Notes under the pieces: model-generated
Seen by the model: only the letters and a program-made list of their open reading frames with translations
Database searches by the model: none
Told to the model about the DNA's origin: nothing
Assembly: GCA_023451395.1 (NCBI GenBank)
Contig: JAEXZL010000021.1
Coordinates: 1 to 10,074, forward strand
Reading direction: 5' to 3'
DNA: 10,074 nucleotides
DNA from: Bacillota bacterium
GTDB taxonomy: Bacteria; Bacillota; Clostridia; Clostridiales; Clostridiaceae
Shown here: positions 1-6,356 of the stretch, in pieces
How positions within the stretch are numbered: position 1 is the first letter of the stretch
Layout: each line of letters begins with the position of its first letter
Made by a program: the position numbers and the translations under genes

Positions 1-2
1 AA

Positions 3-95
3 GATATTTACCAAGCATTAGTTGAAGCTGAAGCAGAATATGAAACCTCTGATGACAGTCTTCGTCAACAGTTCGTAATGGCAATTAAAAAATAG
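3..95 (+). CDS. C-terminal end of a small helical protein, probably WXG100/LXG-associated (partial, 5' end outside window)
   Basis: An open frame enters from the left edge and ends at a TAG that overlaps the ribosome binding site of the next gene. Only the last 30 residues are visible. They are polar and helical (…YQALVEAEAEYETSDDSL…) and contain Y-E-T-S-D, which fits the YxxxD/E pattern found near the C-terminus of many type VII secretion substrates of the WXG100/ESAT-6 class. The short run, the motif and the position just before a DUF5082-like gene and an effector-like gene suggest a WXG100-like or LXG-associated helical protein. The family is inferred from a tail and its context only. The 11-base gap to the next start implies one transcript. 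Confidence 0.55.
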   Translation, partial: DIYQALVEAEAEYETSDDSLRQQFVMAIKK

Positions 96-106
96 GGGGT
101 GTAGGT

Positions 107-523
107 ATGCCAGATAGTACGTATTACTATAAACTGTATAAAGGAAAAAAAGATGCAGTTAACTCCTATGAAGGAGATTTAAAGGATTTAAGAAAAATCC
201 TAAATAATCTTACTGATAATCTATATGATGAAATAAGAGCAGTAAACTATGAATTTGATGATCTGAAGAGTGAATTGAATAAAGGCGTTCGCCATAATTC
301 CAGGTTTACTGCAAGAGCAAATGCTTTCAGTGCAGAAAAGGAAAAAACTGTTACTGCGGATCCTAATCTCAGACAATCAGTAACTGAATTACAGGAAGAG
401 ATAACTCGTGTAACAAACCTAAAGAATCAAGCAGCACAGGATAGTGATTATTACTACAGAAAGTATCAGAGCAAAAGAGAAGAAGAAAAGCAAGCTTTAT
501 TAGATAAGTTGAAAATATTTTAG
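107..523 (+). CDS. Small coiled-coil protein, LXG-associated (DUF5082/YwqH-like)
   Basis: A 138-aa protein with no signal peptide or membrane segment. It is almost entirely charged helix: roughly residues 10-60 and 88-136 form two long amphipathic helices, joined by a short region around residues 61-87. The ends are tyrosine-rich (YYY at 6-8 and 115-117). Size, helical hairpin shape and place directly before a large effector-like gene resemble the DUF5082/YwqH proteins that precede LXG toxins in Bacillus. Such LXG-associated alpha-helical proteins are known in streptococci to bind the effector N-terminus and help export. The start is supported by a GGGGGTG ribosome binding site at 95-101. The gap to the next gene is 14 bases, so co-expression and a partnership with the next product are likely. 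The family is assigned by resemblance, not by a diagnostic motif. Confidence 0.6.
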   Translation: MPDSTYYYKLYKGKKDAVNSYEGDLKDLRKILNNLTDNLYDEIRAVNYEFDDLKSELNKGVRHNSRFTARANAFSAEKEKTVTADPNLRQSVTELQEEITRVTNLKNQAAQDSDYYYRKYQSKREEEKQALLDKLKIF

Positions 524-537
524 AAAGGAGTATCACA

Positions 538-2076
538 ATGAGCATTGTTTCAATTTCATATGGAAGTTTAAAAGATGCTTCCAACGAGGCAAAAGCAGTT
601 GCAAAAAAGCTTGATAGTTATGCTGATTCTATTGAGAGTAGTGTTTATAAGAAATTGAATAGTTATGGTGGCAGCTGGTCATCTAATCTTACAAATGCGA
701 AATCGAAATTAAATGCAAAAATCTCAAATCTTCGCTCTACTGCAGATAAATATAATACTTATACTTCGAATTTGATTGACTTACGAGATGAATGTAAGAA
801 TACCGATAAAAGTGTCCGTTCTACAGTTTCTTCCCTTACTGCCACCTTTAAGGAAAGCCATGGTATTCGTAATAGTAAAATTAAGAATGCAATAAATTAC
901 TTTTTTACAAGTATAGGTAATTCTACTTCCACAGGTCGCTGGCTTGGCGACGGAAAAGATCTATATAAGGCAAGTAACAATTACTTAAAAAAATCCATTA
1001 AAGAATGGTATAACTATCAAGGTGGAAAAGAATTGATTAAAGGAGCTTTAGTTGGAGCACTTGAAGTTGCTATTGGTGTGCTTGCAATTGTAGGTGCAAT
1101 TCTTTCTGGAGGTGCTTTATTAGTTTTAATTGCTGGAGTAGTAGGAGGCATTATTGTAGCAGCTAATGGTCTTGCAAATATTTGGAACGAAGGCAAGGCA
1201 TATTCTGCTACGGGTAGTAACGATCCAGCTACTGGTAAACGGAGAAGTGAGATTAACAGTTGGCAGGATTATCTCAGATCTTCATTCATCTTTGGAGATG
1301 ACGGTGAGGATTATGAGTATAACGAGTCTTATAATGCGTGGGCAACAGGAATAGATGTTGTTAATCTTGTCTGTACAGTAGTAACCGTTGTAAGCAGCTG
1401 TGGTAAACTTCTCAAAAATGGCTACAAATGGGCAACTGGTGATGCTACTAAATTAAAAGACATCAAATTTAAACAAATATTTTCTAAAGATGCTTTTACA
1501 GCATTTAAAGGGAAAATTAAATTTGGAATTGGCGATGGATTGGCAGATATTAAGATGGCATTGAAATATCATGATTGGTCAATTGTTGAAAAGCTGGGAA
1601 CAAGAATGCTTAGAGATACCGGCCGTAATCTTAAAGCAGAATTCTGGGACTTTTTCGAAACAAATGGCGATTTCAATAGGAAAGGTGCAGTTGCTTCAAT
1701 AAAAAATATGCTTAGCATCCCTAAGGATATTTTGAAAGATGGATTTACTCCTTCTAACATCTTTGATGTAGGTTTAAATAGTGTTGTAATACCATCGATT
1801 ACGGCTTTTACGGTTAACAGTACAGATGGAACAATTATTAGCAGTGAAGGTGGTCAAATGCAGTTTGATTTTACCGATAAAATCACCTTTAGCGATCTAA
1901 CGGGACTATTTGAAAAAGGTCGCAAAATTCCTTCTACGGCCTCGGGTTTGTTCTCTAATGGCTCATCTAACAATGTGGATGTAATTAGTAAGTTATCAAG
2001 CTCTTGCAATATAAATATTTCAATACCTGAGGTTTACATGCCAAGTATTAAAATGCCCATTATAAGGGCTGCATAG
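538..2076 (+). CDS. Large T7SS effector-like protein with WXG/LXG-style N-terminus and glycine-rich hydrophobic core; C-terminus unrecognised
   Basis: A 512-aa protein without a classical signal peptide. Residues 1-105 are helical and carry a WXG-like turn (S-Y-G-G-S-W-S-S, Trp47), as in T7SS substrates. Residues 164-212 form a long, very hydrophobic Gly/Ala-rich stretch with repeated GxxxG-like spacing, probably one or two membrane-inserting helices. A second hydrophobic stretch lies at about 270-288. The soluble part from about 290 to the end matches no toxin domain I recognise and shows no obvious nuclease, NADase or deaminase motif. The last 20 residues are Ile/Pro-rich with Pro at 497, 502 and 507. 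The start follows an AAAGGAG site at 524-530. The gene sits between a DUF5082-like gene and a duplicated membrane-protein pair. It could be a membrane-active effector or a structural T7SS surface protein; the sequence alone does not decide. Confidence 0.6.
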   Translation: MSIVSISYGSLKDASNEAKAVAKKLDSYADSIESSVYKKLNSYGGSWSSNLTNAKSKLNAKISNLRSTADKYNTYTSNLIDLRDECKNTDKSVRSTVSSLTATFKESHGIRNSKIKNAINYFFTSIGNSTSTGRWLGDGKDLYKASNNYLKKSIKEWYNYQGGKELIKGALVGALEVAIGVLAIVGAILSGGALLVLIAGVVGGIIVAANGLANIWNEGKAYSATGSNDPATGKRRSEINSWQDYLRSSFIFGDDGEDYEYNESYNAWATGIDVVNLVCTVVTVVSSCGKLLKNGYKWATGDATKLKDIKFKQIFSKDAFTAFKGKIKFGIGDGLADIKMALKYHDWSIVEKLGTRMLRDTGRNLKAEFWDFFETNGDFNRKGAVASIKNMLSIPKDILKDGFTPSNIFDVGLNSVVIPSITAFTVNSTDGTIISSEGGQMQFDFTDKITFSDLTGLFEKGRKIPSTASGLFSNGSSNNVDVISKLSSSCNINISIPEVYMPSIKMPIIRAA

Positions 2077-2086
2077 GAGGTACTAA

Positions 2087-2665
2087 ATGGAAAAACCAAA
2101 TTATATATTAAAAACAAATGAAGCAGTTTTAGTTCCTGTTACTCAAAATAAAGGGATTACTTTTCTGAAAATAGGAGTTTGGGTAGTTGTCATAATAATT
2201 GTGCTAGGATCTCTAATTTTCAAGGATAATCTTTTTGCAGAACTGTCATGGACATCAAGATTTCTTTTGATAGCGATTGCAGCCTCTGTTTTGGTTATCG
2301 GTGGAAAAAAGGAGGATGTCCCTTCCCCTATGGAAATACAGTTTTATGATGAATATCTGATTTTGTACCGTCCAAAATGCTACTACAGTAAAAAAATAAC
2401 ACGAATGGAAGTTAATAAAATGATGTATAGTGAGATAAAAAGGTGTGTGTTTAAAACTCGTTCTCAGCGCTTGCATATTTATGGCGATGTTATAGCAACA
2501 TGGTATAATTTCAATTCAGAGGGGGAAAGGTCTCAATCACCTACCTACAACAGAACGGTTAAGGATACATTATGCTTTTTTAGTACTCTCTGTGCTAATG
2601 GAATTGACTTCAAACATGAGATAGAAACTCATTCTCCGGTTATAGTGACCGAGGAGAATAGTTAG
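2087..2665 (+). CDS. Two-TM membrane protein, copy 1 of a tandem pair (possible immunity protein or PH-like membrane protein)
   Basis: A 192-aa protein with a short polar N-terminus, two hydrophobic segments (about residues 28-45 and 58-72) separated by a short charged loop, and a soluble C-terminal domain of about 115 residues. The C-terminal part has alternating hydrophobic and charged residues (QFYDEYLILY, YSEIKRC, RLHIYG) that suggest a beta-rich fold, vaguely like the bacterial PH-like domains of YcxB-type proteins; this is an impression, not a match. The ribosome binding site AGGAGGT at 2075-2081 overlaps the stop codon of the preceding effector-like gene, indicating translational coupling. 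The next gene encodes a close paralog. Position right after an effector-like gene fits an immunity or membrane-anchor role, which is inference. Confidence 0.6.
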   Translation: MEKPNYILKTNEAVLVPVTQNKGITFLKIGVWVVVIIIVLGSLIFKDNLFAELSWTSRFLLIAIAASVLVIGGKKEDVPSPMEIQFYDEYLILYRPKCYYSKKITRMEVNKMMYSEIKRCVFKTRSQRLHIYGDVIATWYNFNSEGERSQSPTYNRTVKDTLCFFSTLCANGIDFKHEIETHSPVIVTEENS

Positions 2666-2685
2666 AGTCGCGTAGGAGGTGCGAT

Positions 2686-3264
2686 ATGGAAGAACCGAAT
2701 TATGTGTTAAAAACCAACGAAGCTGTCTTAGTTCCTACTGGACAAAGCAACGGCTTCACCTTTCTAAAAATTGGTGTCTGGATTGTAGTTATTGTTATCA
2801 TATTGGGATCATTTATCTTCCAGGATAACTTATTTTCTGAGTTGGCTTGGACTACAAGGATTCTTTTAGTTGTCTTAGTTGTAGGCGTGACGTTCTTAGG
2901 TGGAAAAAAAGAATATGCACCTTCACCTATGGAACTTCAGTTTTTTGATGACTACTTTATCCTCTATCTACCTAAGAGATATTATAGTAAGCGTGTTACA
3001 CGCATGGAAATTAACATGATTAAGTATTCAAATATTTCCAAATGCGTATACAAAACACAATCTCAAAGGATTCATATCTATGGAAATGGAACATCGACTT
3101 GGTACAACTACAAAGCAGACGGTACACTTCCACAAACACCTACCGAAAGTAGAAACTATACGGCGGGCTTGATTTTCTTCGATACACGGTTAGCAACTGA
3201 TGTTGATTTTAAAAATGAAATAGAAACTCATTCTCCGATACAAGTTGTCTTTGAGAATAGTTAG
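2686..3264 (+). CDS. Two-TM membrane protein, copy 2 of a tandem pair
   Basis: This 192-aa protein aligns with the preceding product end to end without a gap. By manual count 116 of 192 positions are identical (about 60%). The most conserved parts are the N-terminus (NEAVLVP, TFLKIGVW), the loop GGKKE followed by PSPME, TRMEIN, the I-Y-G…T-W-Y-N stretch, and the tail EIETHSP. The second membrane helix (residues 61-71) and residues 141-168 have diverged most. Topology is the same: two membrane segments near the N-terminus, then a soluble domain. The ribosome binding site (TAGGAGGT at 2673-2680) resembles that of copy 1, so it was probably duplicated with the gene. The TAG stop again overlaps the AGGAGG of the following TPR gene. 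Function is unknown. Confidence 0.6.
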   Translation: MEEPNYVLKTNEAVLVPTGQSNGFTFLKIGVWIVVIVIILGSFIFQDNLFSELAWTTRILLVVLVVGVTFLGGKKEYAPSPMELQFFDDYFILYLPKRYYSKRVTRMEINMIKYSNISKCVYKTQSQRIHIYGNGTSTWYNYKADGTLPQTPTESRNYTAGLIFFDTRLATDVDFKNEIETHSPIQVVFENS

Positions 3265-3274
3265 GAGGATTATT

Positions 3275-4600
3275 ATGGAGACAAGCGAAATACGGCTTGA
3301 GGCACAAGATCTAAATCAACAGGGTGCAATGCTTATGAAGATAGGTAATTTAGAGGCAGCAAGAGAAAAATTTGACAGGGCTATAGAAATTAACCCTATG
3401 TTAATGGACAGCTATAAAAACTATGGCGACCTCTATATGGCATTGCAGGAATACCAAAATGCAAAGAATTTATATAAGAAAGCTATGCTTATTGAAAAGC
3501 ATGGATTACTTCACTTTCTTTATGGCAATGCATGCTTTATGAATGATGAGGTTCATGAGGGATTGGAAAATTATAATCAGGCCATTTCCTCTGGATATGA
3601 TAGCACTGAGATGTTGTTCTTTATGGGGATGGCATATGAGCACCTTAACGATGACCGTATGGCACTTCGTTATTTTCAAAAAGCCCACATTAAAAACCCT
3701 TCTAGGCCTGACTATTTGGTAAAGAAAATATCTTGTTTAGTTAGACTTGATATGATTGAAAGTGCTGAAGAAAGCGTAGAGGAACTTCTTAAAACAGCTC
3801 CAGAATTATATGATGGATATCATATAAAAACACAGCTGTTAATTCACAAAGGTGAGGTTGAACAAGCAATCCAATTTGCAAAGTATGCTTCCGATAGATT
3901 TCCTGAAGATGCAGACTTAATGTATGATTACATCAAGTGTATTGCTTTACAAAAGGATTATGTTACTGCTCTAAAGATGATTGAGAGTGCTAAGAAGATG
4001 AAATACTTTGAAGACTCTAAGCATAAGTTTGTATTATTACAGGCAGAAGTGGCAGCAGAAAGCAATGACTACGATTTATCTATAAAATGCTGTGAAGAGT
4101 GCATTTCTATGGAAACTGATGAGTTCTTTGATGGTGAAGCTCGCTTTATGCTTATGAATTTGCATTTAGCTGAGCCTAATTTTGAAAAGGGATTAGAATA
4201 TGCAATGTCCATAATTGCTAAGGATGAAGAAGATTTATATTACTATGCAGCATTGTATTATAAGCCTTTTTGTTTGAAACAACTTTCTAAATTAGATGAA
4301 GCACGTATAGCTTATAAAGAAGCAAATTCCATTTACAGACTTGCTACATTAAAGGATCCGGCAGCTATTGATATTTACTTGTATCGAGTTATGTGCTTGA
4401 AAGATTTGGAGGAATACGACAAGGCTCTTGAATTAGCAGACTTTATTTTGGGTCTTAGTACAGAAATTGCAGAGGTCTATACTTTGAAGTCCGATATCTA
4501 CAGATTGACAGGAAAGCAAGCCCTTGCAAAGGAAGAGCTTGAAAAAGCGTTTTCTATTAAACCAGAGCTTCGACCAAAGGATAGCAAGGATGGTGAGTAA
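3275..4600 (+). CDS. TPR-repeat protein, probable adaptor or chaperone in the T7SS locus
   Basis: A 441-aa soluble protein made of tetratricopeptide repeats. A clear first repeat lies at residues 10-41 (…LNQQGAMLMKIGNLEAAREKF…AIEINP) and a second at about 45-75. Further units continue through the protein, including 113-143 (MGMAYEH…ALRYFQKAHIKNP), and the last is near 408-434 (…KSDIYRLTGKQALAKEELEKAF). There is no signal peptide or membrane helix, so it should act in the cytoplasm as a protein-binding scaffold. I chose the ATG at 3275, not an in-frame TTG at 3245, because AGGAGG at 3263-3268 lies at ideal distance and overlaps the stop of the preceding gene. Only two bases separate its stop from the next gene. 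A role in holding effector or WXG100 partners is inferred from context. Confidence 0.85.
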   Translation: METSEIRLEAQDLNQQGAMLMKIGNLEAAREKFDRAIEINPMLMDSYKNYGDLYMALQEYQNAKNLYKKAMLIEKHGLLHFLYGNACFMNDEVHEGLENYNQAISSGYDSTEMLFFMGMAYEHLNDDRMALRYFQKAHIKNPSRPDYLVKKISCLVRLDMIESAEESVEELLKTAPELYDGYHIKTQLLIHKGEVEQAIQFAKYASDRFPEDADLMYDYIKCIALQKDYVTALKMIESAKKMKYFEDSKHKFVLLQAEVAAESNDYDLSIKCCEECISMETDEFFDGEARFMLMNLHLAEPNFEKGLEYAMSIIAKDEEDLYYYAALYYKPFCLKQLSKLDEARIAYKEANSIYRLATLKDPAAIDIYLYRVMCLKDLEEYDKALELADFILGLSTEIAEVYTLKSDIYRLTGKQALAKEELEKAFSIKPELRPKDSKDGE

Positions 4601-4602
4601 GC

Positions 4603-4920
4603 ATGGCATTAGCATATGAAGGCAATACAAATTTAGCATTTGATACAACAGCTTTAAGACAATATGCCACTAAATATAGTGATATAGCAAATGAGCTTCG
4701 CAAGATGGCATCAAAACTTGATTCATGTTTACAAGAGCTTGAGAAAAGTGGCTGGACAACTCCAGCTGGAACTGCTTTTCATAAGATGGCTCAAACAAAC
4801 TGGGCGGATAACATTGAGAAATATGCTGACCTTCTTGATACTTTAAAAAGCGTTCTTGAAAAGGCAGCAACACAATATGATGGACTGGTTACAAACCATA
4901 TTGAAAAGACCCAGTTATAA
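4603..4920 (+). CDS. WXG100-family protein with an altered WXG motif (W-T-T)
   Basis: A 105-aa helical-hairpin protein of the ESAT-6/WXG100 size class. Helix 1 (about 15-48) and helix 2 (about 56-98) flank the turn S-G-W-T-T-P-A-G at 49-56. Trp51 is in place but the usual Gly two residues later is Thr53. Aligned with the neighbouring WXG100 protein, G-W-T-T-P-A-G-T-A-F fits G-W-D-G-L-A-Q-D-A-Y residue for residue, supporting homology. No YxxxD/E motif is evident near the C-terminus. The start has a weak GGTGAG site (4592-4597) inside the end of the TPR gene and probably depends on coupled translation. Family knowledge suggests secretion as a dimer by T7SS. Pairing with the next gene product is inferred. 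Confidence 0.82.
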   Translation: MALAYEGNTNLAFDTTALRQYATKYSDIANELRKMASKLDSCLQELEKSGWTTPAGTAFHKMAQTNWADNIEKYADLLDTLKSVLEKAATQYDGLVTNHIEKTQL

Positions 4921-4931
4921 TTTTGGCACTT

Positions 4932-4944
4932 CAGCATTTTGCTG
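4932..4944 (+). other. Short hairpin between the two WXG100 genes
   Basis: CAGCA-TTT-TGCTG forms a perfect 5-bp stem with a 3-base loop in the 59-bp gap between the WXG100 genes. It is too short and lacks the T-run of a terminator. It may be an RNA-processing or stability element, or chance. Confidence 0.25.
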
Positions 4945-4979
4945 TTTGCAATAAAGCATACCGAAAGGAGAAAAAATTT

Positions 4980-5276
4980 ATGGCAAGTATTAGAGTTACC
5001 CCTGAAACCCTAAACACTCAGGGTAACGATCTTATCGGATATTCCGGAGATCTAGCAGACATTCTAAGCAGCATCGATTCAAAAATCAATGAAATCATTG
5101 ATGGTTGGGACGGTTTGGCACAGGATGCATACTTCGATATGTACACAACTATGAAACAAAGCCTTGATAAGTTCCCTGAACTTGTTAACTCACTTGGCGA
5201 AGCTACTGTTTCCTCCGCTGAAGCATTTAGCAGTGTGGATGAGCAGCTTCAGAGCGGCTTTAAATCAGCGCAGTAA
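4980..5276 (+). CDS. WXG100-family protein (EsxA-like)
   Basis: A 98-aa protein with the standard WXG100 layout: helix 1 about residues 7-40, the turn D-G-W-D-G at 41-45 carrying a canonical W-x-G, and helix 2 about 47-90. Near the C-terminus F-S-S-V-D (83-87) fits the aromatic-xxx-D/E export signal of T7SS substrates, though with Phe rather than Tyr. The ATG at 4980 is preferred over an upstream in-frame TTG at 4923 because AAAGGAG at 4964-4970 is well placed and because the shorter product matches the family length of about 100 residues. It is the last gene of the operon and is followed closely by a terminator. Having its own strong ribosome binding site suggests high expression, as is usual for Esx proteins. 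Confidence 0.9.
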   Translation: MASIRVTPETLNTQGNDLIGYSGDLADILSSIDSKINEIIDGWDGLAQDAYFDMYTTMKQSLDKFPELVNSLGEATVSSAEAFSSVDEQLQSGFKSAQ

Positions 5277-5283
5277 GTTCAAT

Positions 5284-5324
5284 AAAACATGCTTTGTGGT
5301 ATCCATGACCCAAAGCATGTTTTT
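5284..5324 (+). terminator. Rho-independent terminator of the T7SS operon
   Basis: A perfect 13-bp stem (AAAACATGCTTTG at 5284-5296 with CAAAGCATGTTTT at 5311-5323) encloses a 14-base loop in which GGT/ACC can also pair, and it ends in a T-run at 5320-5324. It begins 7 bases after the last WXG100 stop. Confidence 0.85.
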
Positions 5325-5368
5325 ATGTTATAAATTTTCTTGTTGAAAAAATATCTACAATTTACCGG

Positions 5369-5398
5369 TTGAAAATAATCCGTAAAAGGTGTTAAAAT
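5369..5398 (+). promoter_or_regulatory. Candidate sigma-A-type promoter for the NlpC/P60 gene
   Basis: TTGAAA (5369-5374) and TAAAAT (5393-5398) are separated by 18 bases, a workable vegetative promoter. Transcription would begin near 5405, giving a leader of about 110 bases. A partial inverted repeat (TTAC at 5362-5365 with GTAA at 5382-5385) overlaps the -35. AT-rich DNA gives many such matches, so this is tentative. Confidence 0.4.
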
Positions 5399-5399
5399 G

Positions 5400-5497
5400 C
5401 CTTTGGCAGCTTGGTAGTTTGATTTATTTTTTTGGATAAATTAAATATTTCCAAAGGTTGAGAAGGGCAATGTTCATATAACTTAACAGAACGGACA
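5400..5497 (+). other. Potentially structured leader before the NlpC/P60 gene
   Basis: CCTTTGG (5400-5406) can pair with CCAAAGG (5451-5457), enclosing an inner ATTTAT/ATAAAT hairpin (5422-5427 with 5436-5441) with a U-rich loop. A further small stem is possible: TGTTC at 5471-5475 with GAAC at 5489-5492, or alternatively with GGACA at 5493-5497. It does not match the cyclic-di-GMP (types I/II), ydaO cyclic-di-AMP or other riboswitch consensus sequences I know. If the promoter above is right, the first strand of the outer stem lies at or just upstream of +1, which weakens the case. Confidence 0.3.
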
Positions 5498-5516
5498 ATT
5501 TTAATGGGGGGAATAT

Positions 5517-6356
5517 ATGAAAAAAATACTTAGAATTTTTTCAGGTACATTCTTATTTCTTTTTACACTGTTAAATCTTAATACCTTTAAGGCTAATGCT
5601 TTAGGAAGCATCCCTGTAAATTATAATGTGAATGTTTCTGAATTAGGCTGGATGGAGCCTGTAGGTGATGGAGCTACCGCTGGAACTACCGGAAGATCTT
5701 TAGGAATTGAGTCCATTAACATCTCATCTCCAAGTGATGATTTTACTATAGAGTATAAGGTTCATGTAAGTAAAATAGGGGACATGGATATGGTTAGTGA
5801 GGGAGAAAATGCTGGTGCTACCGGAAGAAATCTTCCTATAGAAGCAATATCTATATACCTAAAGGATTCAGAAGGAAACAATGCTTCAGGCTATAAGGTA
5901 AATTATAGAGTTCATGTACAGGACCATGGCTGGCTACCTTGGGTTAGCAATGGAGAAATGGCAGGAACAACTGGACAAGCTAAGAGAATGGAAGCAATTG
6001 AAATATATATAGAAGAAGTTTCCAAGGGTGAAGAAATAGTGGATTATGCTAAAGGCTTTATGGGCACACCTTATCTATGGGGAGGAACAACTCCTAATGG
6101 TTTTGATTGTTCAGGATTTGTCCAGTATGTTTATAATAACTTTGGAATTTCTCTTCCAAGAACTACCACGCAGCAGGTGAAGGCAGGTATAGAGGTTTCA
6201 AAAAGCGATCTTCAGATAGGTGATTTAGTTTTTACCAGTGCAGGACATGTAGGTATATATGTTGGGGATGACCAAATAATCCATTCACCTCAAACAGGAG
6301 ATGTAGTTAAAATATCAAAAATTTGGAAATTCTATAAGGCCAGAAGGGTTTTATAG
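5517..6356 (+). CDS. Secreted NlpC/P60 peptidoglycan endopeptidase with three N-terminal ChW repeats
   Basis: A 279-aa precursor. Residues 1-28 form a Sec signal peptide (KK, hydrophobic core, A-N-A before the likely cut after residue 28). Three Clostridial hydrophobic-W repeats follow at about 34-69, 79-114 and 129-165, each with a V-x-V/Y-x-V-x-V strand and a G-x-x-A-G-x-T-G-x core. The middle repeat has G-D in place of the signature G-W. The catalytic domain (about 172-279) is NlpC/P60 with Cys198 in F-D-C-S-G-F, His244 in G-H-V-G-I-Y and His256 in I-I-H-S-P. It should cleave peptide stems of peptidoglycan outside the cell, with the ChW part probably binding wall or protein partners. A G6 ribosome binding site at 5506-5511 sets the start. 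It has its own promoter region and terminator, so it is not part of the T7SS operon. Confidence 0.92.
   Translation: MKKILRIFSGTFLFLFTLLNLNTFKANALGSIPVNYNVNVSELGWMEPVGDGATAGTTGRSLGIESINISSPSDDFTIEYKVHVSKIGDMDMVSEGENAGATGRNLPIEAISIYLKDSEGNNASGYKVNYRVHVQDHGWLPWVSNGEMAGTTGQAKRMEAIEIYIEEVSKGEEIVDYAKGFMGTPYLWGGTTPNGFDCSGFVQYVYNNFGISLPRTTTQQVKAGIEVSKSDLQIGDLVFTSAGHVGIYVGDDQIIHSPQTGDVVKISKIWKFYKARRVL

Larger units (their letters stand above)
2074..3264 (+). repeat. Ancient tandem gene duplication (two roughly 580-bp units)
   Basis: Two equal-length genes follow each other, each preceded by TAGGAGGT and starting ATGGAA, and each ending in GAGAATAGTTAG. The unit therefore appears to run from the ribosome binding site through the stop codon. 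Protein identity near 60% with no indels points to an old duplication kept under constraint rather than a recent or assembly-made copy. Confidence 0.8.

Noticed and set aside
369..584. Minus-strand frame over the DUF5082-like gene
   Set aside because: It lies across two well-supported + strand genes, has no ribosome binding site and encodes no recognisable protein.
3245..3274. TTG start giving a 10-residue longer TPR protein
   Set aside because: It would overlap the preceding gene, and the ATG at 3275 has a perfectly placed AGGAGG.
4921..4945. TTGGCAC…TTTTGCTG between the WXG100 genes as a sigma-54 promoter
   Set aside because: The GG-to-GC spacing is 14 bases instead of the strict 10, so sigma-54 could not use it.
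4923..4979. TTG start giving a 117-aa version of the second WXG100 protein
   Set aside because: The added N-terminus is not WXG100-like, and the ATG at 4980 has a strong ribosome binding site and gives the family length.
5164..5346. 60-codon + strand frame overlapping the second WXG100 gene and its terminator
   Set aside because: It is out of frame with a clear WXG100 gene and runs through the terminator hairpin.
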